From Niveispirillum sp. SYP-B3756 (GTDB taxonomy: Bacteria > Pseudomonadota > Alphaproteobacteria > Azospirillales > Azospirillaceae), in NCBI RefSeq assembly GCF_009495745.1, contig NZ_WIDQ01000008.1, positions 62,001 to 126,000 on the forward strand: a stretch of 64,000 bases of DNA. The letters run 5' to 3'. The notes beneath the pieces were generated by a model. That model saw only the letters and a list, made by a program, of their open reading frames with translations, was not told where the DNA came from and made no database searches. Of the stretch, positions 1-8,845 are shown piece by piece; positions within the stretch are counted from its first letter, which is position 1; every line of letters begins with the position of its first letter. The position numbers and the translations under genes are program-made.

Positions 1-189
1 GGCCGCACCGCCATCTGCACCGTCACCATCACCAGCTTCCAGACCCATGTGACCCGCGATTCCGCCGGCACCATCGTGGAGGGCAATCCCGCCACCCAGG
101 AAGAGGTGGTGGATATCTGGACCTTCCAGCGCAATACCCGCGCCAGCAACCCCAACTGGCTCTTGGTGGAAACCCGCACCCCCGGCTGA
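1..189 (+). CDS. Tim44-like domain protein, C-terminal fragment
   Basis: The reading frame is open from the first base to a TGA at 187-189, so only the last 62 residues of a gene that begins outside the window are present. The fragment reads like the end of a bacterial Tim44-like (import inner membrane translocase subunit-like) domain, with a beta-rich stretch followed by VVDIWTFQRN and an NPNWLLVET tail. In alphaproteobacteria a Tim44-like gene commonly sits directly upstream of mltA, and mltA follows here after about 50 bases. The family is membrane-associated and its bacterial role is poorly defined. The assignment rests on this short tail plus synteny. Confidence 0.75.
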   Translation, partial: GRTAICTVTITSFQTHVTRDSAGTIVEGNPATQEEVVDIWTFQRNTRASNPNWLLVETRTPG

Positions 190-242
190 CCCAGCCCCCG
201 CCGCCCGCCTGTTCCCATACCTGATCCCGCCGGGGTTTGCTG

Positions 243-1481
243 ATGCGTCGTCCGTCCCGTCTGTCGCTGGCAGGCATCGCCGTTGCCTTGTCCGTCGCCC
301 TGCTGTCCGGTTGCGCCCAGGCACCGCAACAGCCGCCTAAGCCCGGCGCCACCCCCACCGGCCCGGCCGTGCCGGAGGCACCGCCGGCCAAGCTGACGCT
401 GAAGCCGGCGCGCTTTACCGATCTGCCCGGCTGGGCGCAGGACCGGCAGGCCGATGCCATCCCCGCCATGGTGAAAAGCTGCGACCGGCTGCTGCGCCAG
501 CCGGCTGAGCGTGCGCTGGGGCCGGATGGGATGCTGGGCCGCATCGCCGACTGGCAGGCCCCCTGCGCCGCGCTTTCCAAGCTGAAACCGGGTGACCATG
601 CCGCCGCCCGCACCTGGGTGGAACGCTGGTTCCAGCCCTTTGTCGCGGGCAATAATGGCGACAGCCAGGGCCTGTTCACCGGCTATTATGAAAGCGCCCT
701 GCGCGGCAGCCTGAAGCGCCAGGGGCCGTACCAGACCCCGCTTTACAAGCGTCCGGCCGATCTGGTGATGGTCGATCTGGGCGAATTCCGCCCCAACCTG
801 AAGGGCGAACGCATCGCCGGACGGGTGCAGAATGGCCAGTTGAAACCCTATGATGACCGCAAGGCCATTGATGCCGGATCGCTGGCTGGCAAGGGGTTGG
901 AACTGCTTTATGTCGATAATGCCATCGATGCCTTCTTCCTGGCCATCCAGGGATCAGGCCGGGTGACCCTGCCCGACGGGCGGGAAATCCGCGTCGGCTA
1001 TGACGGGCAGAACGGCCGTCCCTATGTCGCCATCGGGCGGGAGCTGGTGGCGCGCGGGGCGCTGACCAAGGAACAGGTCTCCATGCAGTCGATCCGCGCC
1101 TGGCTGGATGCCAATCCCACCCAGGCCGTGGCCCTGATGCAGAGCAACCCGTCCTATGTTTTCTTCCGCCAACTGGAAGGTGAAGGTCCGATCGGCGCGC
1201 AGGGCGTGGCGCTCACCCCCGGCCGGTCGCTGGCGGTGGATCGCAGCTTCGTTGCCTATGGTGTGCCGCTATGGCTGGAGGCGGAAGACCCGCTGAACAG
1301 CAGCACCAGCATCCGCCGCCTGATGGTGGCCCAGGATACGGGCGGCGCCATCCGTGGCCCCGTGCGCGGCGACGTGTTCTGGGGCCATGGCAAGGATGCC
1401 GAAACCCGCGCCGGCCTGATGAAGAGCAACGGGCGTTACTGGCTGCTGCTGCCACGCAGCGTGGCAGTGCCGGTAAGCTGA
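243..1481 (+). CDS. mltA: Membrane-bound lytic murein transglycosylase A (lipoprotein)
   Basis: MltA cleaves the glycan strands of peptidoglycan to form 1,6-anhydromuropeptides and acts at the inner face of the outer membrane. The 412-residue product starts with a lipoprotein signal ending in the lipobox LLSGC, with the lipidated Cys at residue 24. The MltA domain is recognisable from FTGYYES and GSGR. The C-terminal 3D domain contains AQDTGGAIRGPVRGD, the region of the family's catalytic aspartate. An in-frame TTG at 237 could add two residues, but the ATG gives a normal signal peptide. The gene follows the Tim44-like gene as in related genomes. Confidence 0.95.
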   Translation: MRRPSRLSLAGIAVALSVALLSGCAQAPQQPPKPGATPTGPAVPEAPPAKLTLKPARFTDLPGWAQDRQADAIPAMVKSCDRLLRQPAERALGPDGMLGRIADWQAPCAALSKLKPGDHAAARTWVERWFQPFVAGNNGDSQGLFTGYYESALRGSLKRQGPYQTPLYKRPADLVMVDLGEFRPNLKGERIAGRVQNGQLKPYDDRKAIDAGSLAGKGLELLYVDNAIDAFFLAIQGSGRVTLPDGREIRVGYDGQNGRPYVAIGRELVARGALTKEQVSMQSIRAWLDANPTQAVALMQSNPSYVFFRQLEGEGPIGAQGVALTPGRSLAVDRSFVAYGVPLWLEAEDPLNSSTSIRRLMVAQDTGGAIRGPVRGDVFWGHGKDAETRAGLMKSNGRYWLLLPRSVAVPVS

Positions 1482-1514
1482 GACGGCTGGCCCGGCGCCT
1501 AAGGGCGCAGAAAA

Positions 1515-1547
1515 ATATCAAAGGGCATGAGACATGCCCCTTGATAT
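1515..1547 (-). terminator. Intrinsic terminator between convergent genes
   Basis: A 15-bp stem with one mismatch (ATATCAAAGGGCATG paired with CATGCCCCTTGATAT) closes a three-base AGA loop. It lies between the mltA stop (1481) and the stop of the minus-strand gene at 1547. On the minus strand the stem is followed by a short run of T, so it fits a terminator for the minus-strand gene and may also stop mltA transcripts. Confidence 0.7.
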
Positions 1548-1735
1548 CACTGCGACGATCCGTCGCGGGCAAAGCCGATGGCGGCACGCATCAACCGCTC
1601 CAAGTCGCGGATACGTTCGGCCTGTTTTGCCTGCAACAACTGCTCCGGCGTCAGTGCCGGTGCCGGATTATCCACCTGCACGCGACGGCCCCCGCCGGCC
1701 ATATCGTGCCCATCATCACCCTCTTGCCCACGCAT
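1547..1735 (-). CDS. Small hypothetical protein
   Basis: I do not recognise this 62-residue protein. After a glycine-rich, polar start it has one predicted helix with a charged pattern (LTPEQLLQAKQAERIRDLERL) and no signal peptide or membrane segment. An internal ATG at 1702 would remove the first 11 residues. It lies on the same strand as the lipoprotein gene upstream, 79 bases away, and has a hairpin terminator directly after its stop. Those two points favour a real gene over a chance frame, but without homology evidence it stays tentative. Confidence 0.45.
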   Translation of the reverse strand: MRGQEGDDGHDMAGGGRRVQVDNPAPALTPEQLLQAKQAERIRDLERLMRAAIGFARDGSSQ

Positions 1736-1814
1736 TTTCCGCTAAACCCCTGGAATTCCAACATTCTGCCGGCAATTATCCCACCACCCCCATCCGGCAG
1801 GACCTATGCTGTTC

Positions 1815-2255
1815 CTATTGTCGGGCAGGAACGGCCGGCAGGCAATTCTCGACAATGGTATAACAGGCGTCGCGGTCATCCTGATCCGGGGTGAAAAACA
1901 GGCTGGCGACCTTGCCATCCCGCACGGTGAAGGTGGCCTCGCAGCCATCGCGCGGGCGGCTGCCCACCGGCAGGCTGATGCCCAGCCCGCCACCGACATG
2001 CCGCCCACCGCCGCCCAGGCCAATCTGCACAGAGGAACCTTCCTTCTGCCCGGCAGTGCGTTGATAGACATAGACGCGCGCGCCATCGGCGGCCGTGCCC
2101 TGGCGGTCGGGCACCCCGGCACAGGAAAACAGCGCCGTTTCCGCAAGCCCGGCCAGCTGCGAAGGGGCGGTGGCCCGTACATCCGTTCTACCGGCACAAC
2201 CACCCAGCAGCGCCAAGGCCAGTACCACCCCGCCAAACCTGATCGCAGAGATCAT
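1815..2255 (-). CDS. Putative lipoprotein of unknown function
   Basis: The 146-residue product begins MISAIRFGGVVLALALLGGC, a lipoprotein signal with lipobox LGGC, so it is probably anchored in the outer or inner membrane and faces the periplasm. The mature part has a glycine-rich middle (GLGGGGRHVGGGLGISLP) and a few cysteines. I recognise no domain. The frame is open further upstream to 2495, but that extension crosses the terminator hairpin of hslO and lacks a signal, so the start at 2255 was chosen. A GCGGAAG stretch just before the ATG may be the ribosome binding site. Confidence 0.75.
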   Translation of the reverse strand: MISAIRFGGVVLALALLGGCAGRTDVRATAPSQLAGLAETALFSCAGVPDRQGTAADGARVYVYQRTAGQKEGSSVQIGLGGGGRHVGGGLGISLPVGSRPRDGCEATFTVRDGKVASLFFTPDQDDRDACYTIVENCLPAVPARQ

Positions 2256-2269
2256 CTTCCGCCAACTCC

Positions 2270-2308
2270 CGCAAAAGAAAGCCGCCCCATCCAGGCAGAT
2301 GGGGCGGC
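2270..2308 (-). terminator. Intrinsic terminator of hslO
   Basis: A perfect 10-bp stem (GCCGCCCCAT with ATGGGGCGGC, 2281-2290 and 2299-2308) closes an 8-base loop. On the minus strand it is followed by CTTTCTTTT, so it should end transcripts coming from hslO before the lipoprotein gene. Confidence 0.75.
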
Positions 2309-2355
2309 AATAGGCAAAGGGCAATATTAAGAAATTTCCCTCAGGCGCCGGGCGG

Positions 2356-3330
2356 TCAGAAGCCCCCGCTATACACCTTGTCCAGCGCCGCTTCATCGAA
2401 GGCGTAGGTGGCGTTGCAGAATTCGCAACTGACCCGCACCTCCCCCTCGACACGCAGATCGTCCAGTTCCGACCGGTCCAGGCTGCGCAGCACATTCTCC
2501 ACCCGCTCCCGCGAGCAGCGGCAACCGGCCCGCAGCGCAGTTCGGTCGTAAATGCGCGGCGCCTCCTCGTGGAACAAGCGGTAGATCAGGTCATTGGCTG
2601 CCAGCCCGCCATCCAGCAATTCCGCCGCCGTTACCGTATCCAGCAGGATGGCGGCGCGATTCCAGTCTTCATCGCGGCTGCCCTGCAGATGTTCGGCCAT
2701 CACACCCGCCGTTTCCGGCGGCAGGGCCTGCAGCATGATGGCGCCGCCGACCCATTTGCCGTCCTTATCCTTGCCCACAAAAGACTTGATGGCGGTGGCC
2801 ATCTGTTCGGACTGGCGGAAATAATGGCGCACGGCGTCGGCCATGGCGGCACCGCGCAGTTCCACAATACCCTGATAGCGTTCGGTATGTTCGCCCTGGT
2901 CCACCGTGAAGGCAACATAGCCGGAACCCAGCAGCGACCCCAGATCGGCCTGGAAGCCCTTATGCACCATCTGCGCCGCCAGCCGGTCGGCATCGAAGCG
3001 GGCATAGCCGCGCATATCGCCGACCGAGGTGACGTCGGAGACGGTATAGGCAACCGGCCCGTCGCCCTTGGTCTGCAGGGTGAAAATCCCCTCATATTTC
3101 AGGGCAGAGGCCAGCGTTGTTGCCAGCAGGATGGTTTCCGCCAGCAGCGGCTGCACCTGTTCGGGATAGGCATGACGGGTCAGAATCTCGTCCAGCGCCG
3201 GACCCAGCCGGACAAAACGCCCCCGGAAGGAGGCGCTGTCGAGCTGGAAGGGCTGGACGATATCGAACTCGGACGAAACAAGATCGGTATCGTGGCGGGG
3301 GCCGCCCGCCACGGGTTCACGCGAAGTCAT
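2356..3330 (-). CDS. hslO: Redox-regulated chaperone Hsp33
   Basis: Hsp33 is a cytoplasmic holdase that is switched on when oxidation releases zinc from four cysteines. All four are present at the C-terminus of this 324-residue protein: the CRC pair in [10 protein letters not shown] and the CEFC pair about 35 residues later. The N-terminal Hsp33 fold is represented by motifs such as GDGPVAYTV and [14 protein letters not shown]. Its start overlaps the argF stop by four bases, so it is the last gene of an argD-argF-hslO run on the minus strand. This linkage of argF with hslO is common in alphaproteobacteria. Confidence 0.96.
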   Translation of the reverse strand: MTSREPVAGGPRHDTDLVSSEFDIVQPFQLDSASFRGRFVRLGPALDEILTRHAYPEQVQPLLAETILLATTLASALKYEGIFTLQTKGDGPVAYTVSDVTSVGDMRGYARFDADRLAAQMVHKGFQADLGSLLGSGYVAFTVDQGEHTERYQGIVELRGAAMADAVRHYFRQSEQMATAIKSFVGKDKDGKWVGGAIMLQALPPETAGVMAEHLQGSRDEDWNRAAILLDTVTAAELLDGGLAANDLIYRLFHEEAPRIYDRTALRAGCRCSRERVENVLRSLDRSELDDLRVEGEVRVSCEFCNATYAFDEAALDKVYSGGF

Positions 3331-4241
3331 CGGTCAAGGCACCAGGTCAGAATGCCCTTCTGGGCGTGCATACGGTTCTCCGCCTCATCCCAGACCGCCG
3401 ATTGCGGCCCGTCGATCACGGCGGAGGTCACCTCCTCCTCCCGGTGGGCCGGGAGACAATGCATGAATATGGCGTCTTTTTTCGCCAAACCCATGACATG
3501 GGCGTTGACCTGATATGGCTTCAGCAGATTGTGACGGCGCTGACCGTCCTTATTATGCATCGACACCCAGGTGTCGGTGACAATGGCATCGGCATCCGCT
3601 GCCGCCACTTCCACATTACGGGTGATGCTGACGCGGCCATTATGCTGGCGCACCCAGTCCATGGTTGCGGCCGGGGGGGACAATTCCTCCGGACAGGCGA
3701 TGCGCAGTTCGAAATCGAACAGCACCGCCGCATGAATCCAGCTTTCACAGACATTATTGGCATCGCCGGTCCAGCAGACCACCGCATCCTTGATGGAACC
3801 CTTGCGTTCCTCAAAGGTCAGGATGTCGGCCATGATCTGCACCGGATGCGAGCTGTCGGTCAGCCCGTTGATCACCGGCACGCTGGCAGCCGCCGCCATC
3901 TCCTGCAGCTTCGCCTCATGATCGGTGCGCAGCATGATGATATCGACATAGCGGGAGAGCACGCGCGCCGTATCGGCAATCGTCTCCCCATGGCCCAACT
4001 GGATTTCCTTGCCGGTCAGGCAGATCACCTCACCGCCCAACTGGCGCATCCCCACCTCGAACGAGACGCGGGTGCGGGTGCTGGGCTTTTCGAAAATCAG
4101 CGCCAGGGTCTTGCCCAGCAGCGGCTTTTCCGCACCCGCCCCGCGCTTCATCGTGGCGGCACTGTCCAGCATCCGGCGCAGGCTGGCCAGATCATGCTGG
4201 TGGATATCCAGAAAATGGCGAACCTGGCTCGTGGAACCCAT
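3327..4241 (-). CDS. argF: Ornithine carbamoyltransferase
   Basis: This enzyme joins ornithine and carbamoyl phosphate to make citrulline in arginine synthesis. The 304-residue length is normal. The carbamoyl-phosphate motif is present as [13 protein letters not shown] occurs in the middle, and the ornithine-binding end has [11 protein letters not shown]. The usual SMG loop motif reads SMH here ([12 protein letters not shown]); I did not find other changes at active-site motifs. The ATG overlaps the argD stop by one base and the 3' end overlaps hslO by four bases, indicating translational coupling. Confidence 0.96.
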   Translation of the reverse strand: MGSTSQVRHFLDIHQHDLASLRRMLDSAATMKRGAGAEKPLLGKTLALIFEKPSTRTRVSFEVGMRQLGGEVICLTGKEIQLGHGETIADTARVLSRYVDIIMLRTDHEAKLQEMAAAASVPVINGLTDSSHPVQIMADILTFEERKGSIKDAVVCWTGDANNVCESWIHAAVLFDFELRIACPEELSPPAATMDWVRQHNGRVSITRNVEVAAADADAIVTDTWVSMHNKDGQRRHNLLKPYQVNAHVMGLAKKDAIFMHCLPAHREEEVTSAVIDGPQSAVWDEAENRMHAQKGILTWCLDR

Positions 4242-5410
4242 TATGCGAACTCCCGGCAGGTCTTTTCCAAGATGTCCATCGCTTCGGTCACTTCCTTTTC
4301 GCCGATGGTCAGCGGCGGCAGGATGCGCACCACATTATCCGCCGCCCCCGCGACCAGCAGGCCATTTTCACGCAGGCGGGTCACCATATCGGCATAATTC
4401 ACCACGCATTTCAGGCCCAGCATCAGGCCCTTGCCGCGTGCCTCCACCAGAACGGTGGGATAGCGGGCCACCAGTTCATCCAGCTTGCCCTTCAGCAGGT
4501 CGCCAACCTGGGTGACATGCTCCAGAAAGCCGGGCGCGGTGATGACATCCAGCACGGCATTGGCCACGGCCATGGCCAGTGGGTTGCCGCCAAAGGTGCT
4601 GCCATGGGTGCCGGGCACCATGCCGGTGGCGGCCTTTTCCGTGGCCAGGCAGGCACCGACGGGGAAACCGCCGCCAATGCCCTTGGCAATGCACATCACA
4701 TCCGGTTCGATGCCGGCCCATTCATAGGCGAACAGCTTGCCGGTACGGCCGACGCCGGTCTGGATCTCATCGAACACCAGCAGCAGGCCGAATTCATCGG
4801 CCGCGGCGCGCAGGGCCTTCAGATATTCAACGCTGGCCGGGCGGATGCCGCCTTCGCCCAGAATCGGTTCCACCATGATGGCGGCCGTCTCCGGCGTGAT
4901 GGCGGCGCGCAGCTCGTTCAGATTGCCGAAAGACACCTGATCGAACGCATCCAGCAGCGGGCCGAAACCGCCCACCATCTTTTCCGACTTGGCGGCGGCG
5001 ATGGCGGTGGTCGAACGGCCATGGAAGGCCCCGCCCACCACGATGAAGCGGGTCTTTTCCGGGTGGCCAGTATCATTATGGTACTTGCGCACCGTCTTCA
5101 CCGCGCATTCCCAGGCTTCCACGCCGGAATTGGTGAAGAACATGGTGTCGGCAAAGGTCAGTTCCTTCAGCCGTGCGCCCAGCTTTTCCTGGCCCGCCAC
5201 CCGGAACAGGTTGGAGGTGTGCCACAGCTTGCCCGCCTGCTCCGCCAGCTTTTCCACCAGATAGGGGTGCGCGTGGCCAAGGGCGTTCACCGCAATGCCG
5301 GCGGTGAAATCAAGGAATCGTCGACCGTTGGTATCCCACAGATAGGCGCCTTCACCCCGTTCGAACACGGTATCGATCCGGGAATAGGTGGGCATCACGA
5401 CTGGGATCAC
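4241..5410 (-). CDS. argD: Acetylornithine aminotransferase
   Basis: ArgD is a PLP enzyme that interconverts N-acetylornithine and N-acetylglutamate semialdehyde in arginine synthesis. The class III aminotransferase signature is clear: [13 protein letters not shown], followed by the lysine that holds PLP in [11 protein letters not shown]. The product is 389 residues. The chosen start is a GTG because AGGAG lies eight bases upstream of it; an in-frame ATG five codons later has no comparable site. It is the first gene of the argD-argF-hslO run and is divergent from the bactofilin gene. Confidence 0.96.
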   Translation of the reverse strand: MIPVVMPTYSRIDTVFERGEGAYLWDTNGRRFLDFTAGIAVNALGHAHPYLVEKLAEQAGKLWHTSNLFRVAGQEKLGARLKELTFADTMFFTNSGVEAWECAVKTVRKYHNDTGHPEKTRFIVVGGAFHGRSTTAIAAAKSEKMVGGFGPLLDAFDQVSFGNLNELRAAITPETAAIMVEPILGEGGIRPASVEYLKALRAAADEFGLLLVFDEIQTGVGRTGKLFAYEWAGIEPDVMCIAKGIGGGFPVGACLATEKAATGMVPGTHGSTFGGNPLAMAVANAVLDVITAPGFLEHVTQVGDLLKGKLDELVARYPTVLVEARGKGLMLGLKCVVNYADMVTRLRENGLLVAGAADNVVRILPPLTIGEKEVTEAMDILEKTCREFA

Positions 5411-5740
5411 GGGACATACTCCTGACAGCAGAAAGTGTCGTGGCGGGCGGATTACGCAAACAGTAAATTTCCGCCAGAGCGGCGACTATCGTTCGCACGC
5501 GCGGGGCCTGTCAACGCAACCGCACGCATCCCTCTTGTGATACGGGCAAGAGGCGTTGCGGATTTAACCCTTTCAGCTTATGAATGGAGCCGAAACGTCA
5601 GGTCAGGCGGGGGTATTTGACATTTCGGTGACGGGGGCAGGCCATGGCGCCGCATCCGGCCGGAATTGCTGTGAACCCGTCGGCCGGATCAGGTGCGACA
5701 TCCGGGTTTCCCAGCCCACAGGCGGAGAGTGCTCAAGGCT
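5411..5740. other. Intergenic region between argD and the bactofilin gene
   Basis: About 330 bases separate the divergent argD and bactofilin genes and should hold both promoters. A TTGACA occurs at 5617-5622 but no matching -10 element is found at the right distance. I see no RNA gene and no convincing open frame; a short open frame at 5435-5620 has no recognisable content. Confidence 0.4.
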
Positions 5741-6160
5741 ATGCCGAACGATATTCTGGACCCGCGCAGCTTCCAGCGCCCCGGCTTCAACGGCATCACC
5801 GAACCGGTGGCCGACGGCACCCCCACCACGGGCGGCATCACCAGCATCGCCACCGAAGCGCGGATCGAGGGGGCGAAGATTTCCCACTGCCATACGCTGC
5901 ATGTGGCGGGGCGGCTGGTCGATGTCACGCTGAGCGAGATCAAGATTCTGGAAGTGGCCGAGGGCGGCCATTTCGAAGGCACCGCCAAGGTGGAGCAGAT
6001 GCGCGTCAATGGCCGCGCCACCGGCACCATTGAGGTGACGGGCATGTTGTCCGTGGGCGAAACCGGCCAGGTGGAAGGCACCATCCGCTATGGCCGTATT
6101 TCCATCGCCGATGGCGGTGCCGTCACCGGCACGCTGCAGACCGGCAAGGCCGGCGCCTGA
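5741..6160 (+). CDS. Bactofilin family protein
   Basis: Bactofilins polymerise without nucleotide into filaments that position cell-wall and envelope enzymes. The 139-residue protein has the family's repeated beta-helix pattern of short glycine turns and alternating hydrophobics (for example ILEVAEGGHFEGTAKVEQ, VNGRATGTIEVTG, VGETGQVEGTIRYG). A polar N-terminal tail of about 35 residues precedes it. No signal peptide is visible. It is slightly shorter than many bactofilins. The start at 5741 was chosen over upstream in-frame ATGs because only this start gives a normal hydrophilic N-terminus. Confidence 0.85.
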   Translation: MPNDILDPRSFQRPGFNGITEPVADGTPTTGGITSIATEARIEGAKISHCHTLHVAGRLVDVTLSEIKILEVAEGGHFEGTAKVEQMRVNGRATGTIEVTGMLSVGETGQVEGTIRYGRISIADGGAVTGTLQTGKAGA

Positions 6161-6298
6161 AGCTCTCTTTGTCCCTCCCGTCCGCAGTCTCCTCTGCGGA
6201 CGGATAGGGGCTCAAATTGATTGTATTTTAGATATATTGTTGCGGAACACCGGTATAGTGTGCGGCCCTTGCCACGCCTTCTGCCGCTTGAGCCTTCG

Positions 6299-7807
6299 AT
6301 GAGCAGCACACACACCACCGCCACACCAGCCACACCACCGGCCCGCGATCTGGAATTTCTGCGCCGGGAGCTGGGCCTGCACCGGCAATGGCAGGAAGGC
6401 AAGGGCGGCCGGCGGGCAGAGCTGCAATTCCAGGATCTGTCCGGGCTGAACCTGAAGGGCGCCCGGCTGGCAGAGGCGCGGCTGGCCGGGGCAAACCTGT
6501 CCCATTGTATTCTTGAAGGGGTCGATCTCAGCCGGGCCGACCTGTTCGGGGCCGATCTGGAAGGGGCGGACCTGTCATCCGCCAACCTGACCGGGGCCGA
6601 TCTGCGCGGGGCCAACCTGCACCGCGCCATCATGGCCGATGTCATTCTGCGCGGGGCGGATTTCCGTTCCGGCACGCTGACCGACAGCAACGGAGCCAAG
6701 CGCCGCGACGGGGCGGCCGTGCTGACGGAGGCGCGGCTGGAACGCGCCATCCTCTGTGCCGCCAAGCTGACCGGCTGCGACCTGACCGGGGCGGATCTGA
6801 TGGATGCCGACCTGTCCGGCGCCGACCTGTCAAAATGCGTGATGCTGGGGGTGGACCTGTCGGGTGCCAACCTGTCCGGCGCGCAGCTGGCCGGCACCAT
6901 GGTGGAAGCCGACATGCTGTCACGCGGGCGGCACCTGCCCGACGGCGCCATGGCTGCCTTGGCGGAGCCGCCGCGCCGCCTTGTGCCGGCGGCCGAGCTG
7001 ACGGCCCTGGTCAATGCGCATGAAGCCTGGATCGACAGCGGCGGGGAACGCGGCACCCGGCTGGATCTGGATATGGTGGAACTGGATGTCGCCCTGTTGC
7101 ATGGGCGCAATCTGGCCGGGGCCCGGCTGCGCCGCTGCCGGCTGACCGGGGCCGATTGCGCCGACAGCCATCTGGAAATGGCCGATCTTTCCTATAGTGA
7201 CCTGCGCGATGCCATGCTGGATGGTGCCGTGCTGGCCGGGGCGACGCTGCGCCGGGTGAACCTGGCCGGTGCCCATCTGGCCGGGGCCCAATTGACCACC
7301 CAGCCCATGGCGGGGGGCCGGACCTGGCCCACCAATCTGGAAGGGGCCAATCTGCGCGGGGCGGACCTGACAAACGCCGTGCTGGCCGGGGCCATCCTGC
7401 GCAAGGCCGATCTGGGTGGGGCCATCACCACGGGGCTGAACCTGCGCGGCGCCGACCTGACCGGGGCCACCCGCACGGCCGCCGGGGACGATAATGCCCA
7501 GCGCCGCCGGTTGCGCCGGTTCAGCCAACCGGTGCTGGTGGTGGGCAGCCGCAAGGGTGCTGCCAAGACGCGCAACTGGTCCTTTGGCGGCGTGGCGCTG
7601 GATGCCGATCCCGCCCTGTTCCGGGAGGGGGAGAACATGACCCTGCTGATCGCCGCCCCTGGTGCCGGCGACCCGGTGCCGGTCACGGCCGAGGTGGTGG
7701 CGATCGAGGGGGCGGAGCGCACCATCTCCTTGAAATTCGCGCCGCTGACGGCAGAACTGAAAACCTACCTCAACGGGCTGGTTGCGCCCCGCTACCGAAT
7801 GGGATGA
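6299..7807 (+). CDS. Pentapeptide-repeat protein with C-terminal PilZ-like domain
   Basis: The 502-residue protein consists largely of A(D/N)LXX pentapeptide repeats, which fold into a right-handed square beta-helix. The repeats lie in three blocks at about residues 44-130, 142-205 and 256-392. The last 100 residues read as a PilZ-like domain: an arginine-rich start (QRRRLRRFSQPV) followed by NWSFGGVAL, which matches the (D/N)xSxxGG c-di-GMP motif. There is no signal peptide or membrane segment, so it should be cytoplasmic. A DUF599 gene follows after about 10 bases and is probably co-transcribed. The domain reading is from sequence; a role in c-di-GMP signalling is inferred. Confidence 0.85.
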   Translation: MSSTHTTATPATPPARDLEFLRRELGLHRQWQEGKGGRRAELQFQDLSGLNLKGARLAEARLAGANLSHCILEGVDLSRADLFGADLEGADLSSANLTGADLRGANLHRAIMADVILRGADFRSGTLTDSNGAKRRDGAAVLTEARLERAILCAAKLTGCDLTGADLMDADLSGADLSKCVMLGVDLSGANLSGAQLAGTMVEADMLSRGRHLPDGAMAALAEPPRRLVPAAELTALVNAHEAWIDSGGERGTRLDLDMVELDVALLHGRNLAGARLRRCRLTGADCADSHLEMADLSYSDLRDAMLDGAVLAGATLRRVNLAGAHLAGAQLTTQPMAGGRTWPTNLEGANLRGADLTNAVLAGAILRKADLGGAITTGLNLRGADLTGATRTAAGDDNAQRRRLRRFSQPVLVVGSRKGAAKTRNWSFGGVALDADPALFREGENMTLLIAAPGAGDPVPVTAEVVAIEGAERTISLKFAPLTAELKTYLNGLVAPRYRMG

Positions 7808-7817
7808 CGCTGGCATC

Positions 7818-8546
7818 ATGATGCCGTCCATTGCCTTGCCCCCCCTGGATATTGCGGCCCTGGTCTGGTTCAGCCTGCTCTGGTGGGGCTATGGCTGGCT
7901 GACCGACCGCCGCAATCGTACGCCGGTCAGCCTGAACCAGCATATGCTGCGTATCCGCATCCGCTGGATGACCAACATGCTGTACCGGGACAACCGGGTG
8001 ATGGACAGCATGTTGATCGGCCATCTGATCCATTCCGTCTCCTTCTTCGCCAGCACCACGGTGCTGGTGCTGGCAGGTCTGCTGGGGGTGCTGGCCTCCG
8101 CAGAAGCCTCGCATCAGAAGGTGATGGAGCTGGGCTTTACCCTGCATACCGACCGTTACCTGTTCGAGCTGAAGCTGGTGCTGCTGCTGGGCATTTTTGT
8201 TTACAGCTTCTTCTGCTTCACCTGGGCGGTCCGGCAGTTCAATTACACCATCGCCCTGGTGGGTGCCGCCCCGCTGGAGCCGGGGGACGAGGCCAATATC
8301 ACCGCCAAGGCGGCCGCCAAGATGATGACGCTGGCCATCATCAGCTTCAACCGGGGCCTGCGCGGCTATTATTATGCCTTCGCCAGCCTGGGCTGGCTGG
8401 TGCATCCTGGCGTCTTCATCGGTCTGGTCACGCTGGTGACCTTCGTGCTGTGGCGCCGCCAATTCCGCTCCGCTGCCTTTGACGCCATCGCGCGCTATTC
8501 CTCCCACGGGATCGGTGACAGCCCGCCCCAGGCGCGCGACCGCTAA
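7818..8546 (+). CDS. DUF599 family membrane protein
   Basis: The 242-residue product fits the DUF599 family of uncharacterised inner-membrane proteins. An N-terminal hydrophobic segment (LDIAALVWFSLLWWGYGWL) is followed by RIRWMTNMLYRDNRVMDS and then three further membrane segments at about residues 75-95, 125-145 and 195-220. The start is one of two adjacent ATG codons (7818 or 7821). It lies immediately downstream of the pentapeptide/PilZ gene, suggesting a shared transcript. The biochemical role of the family is unknown. Confidence 0.85.
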   Translation: MMPSIALPPLDIAALVWFSLLWWGYGWLTDRRNRTPVSLNQHMLRIRIRWMTNMLYRDNRVMDSMLIGHLIHSVSFFASTTVLVLAGLLGVLASAEASHQKVMELGFTLHTDRYLFELKLVLLLGIFVYSFFCFTWAVRQFNYTIALVGAAPLEPGDEANITAKAAAKMMTLAIISFNRGLRGYYYAFASLGWLVHPGVFIGLVTLVTFVLWRRQFRSAAFDAIARYSSHGIGDSPPQARDR

Positions 8547-8679
8547 AAGGCGATCCCCCCAGCCCGCCTTTTCCCCGCCTTGGTTTTGCGGTAAGCGGGG
8601 GGTGGATTGCTGTTTTGCGTCTTTCGGTCAGGCCTTTTTTCCCACCCTCCCTTTCTGATCTCCCCGTAACGCATTTCCA

Positions 8680-8780
8680 CCGTCATTCCCGCGAAGGCGG
8701 GAATCCAGGAAACAGCTCCGCAGGAAGATGTTGTGAAGGTGACGCCGTCCTATGGATTCCCGCCTTCGCGGGAATGACGG
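8680..8780. repeat. Inverted repeat with 28-bp perfect arms, copy 1
   Basis: The arms at 8680-8707 and 8753-8780 are perfect reverse complements beginning CCGTCATTCCCGCGAAGG, separated by 45 bases. A second copy with identical arms and a different 17-base spacer lies at 19242-19314. This is a dispersed intergenic palindrome of the kind found in many GC-rich proteobacteria. It sits between the DUF599 gene and murJ. Short frames read through it give typical artefact peptides (IPAFAGMT) and are not genes. Confidence 0.9.
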
Positions 8781-8845
8781 AGCAAGGAGGGGAATGACGG
8801 CCCTGAAACCACCACCCCACACCCCATGAAAGCCGGTCACCCATC

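Noticed and set aside
5617-5622. TTGACA upstream of the bactofilin gene
   Set aside because: No -10 element is found 16-18 bases downstream, so a promoter call is not supported.
8615-8797. Short frames through the inverted repeat with peptides such as IPAFAGMT
   Set aside because: These peptides are known artefacts of this palindromic repeat in many genomes, not genes.
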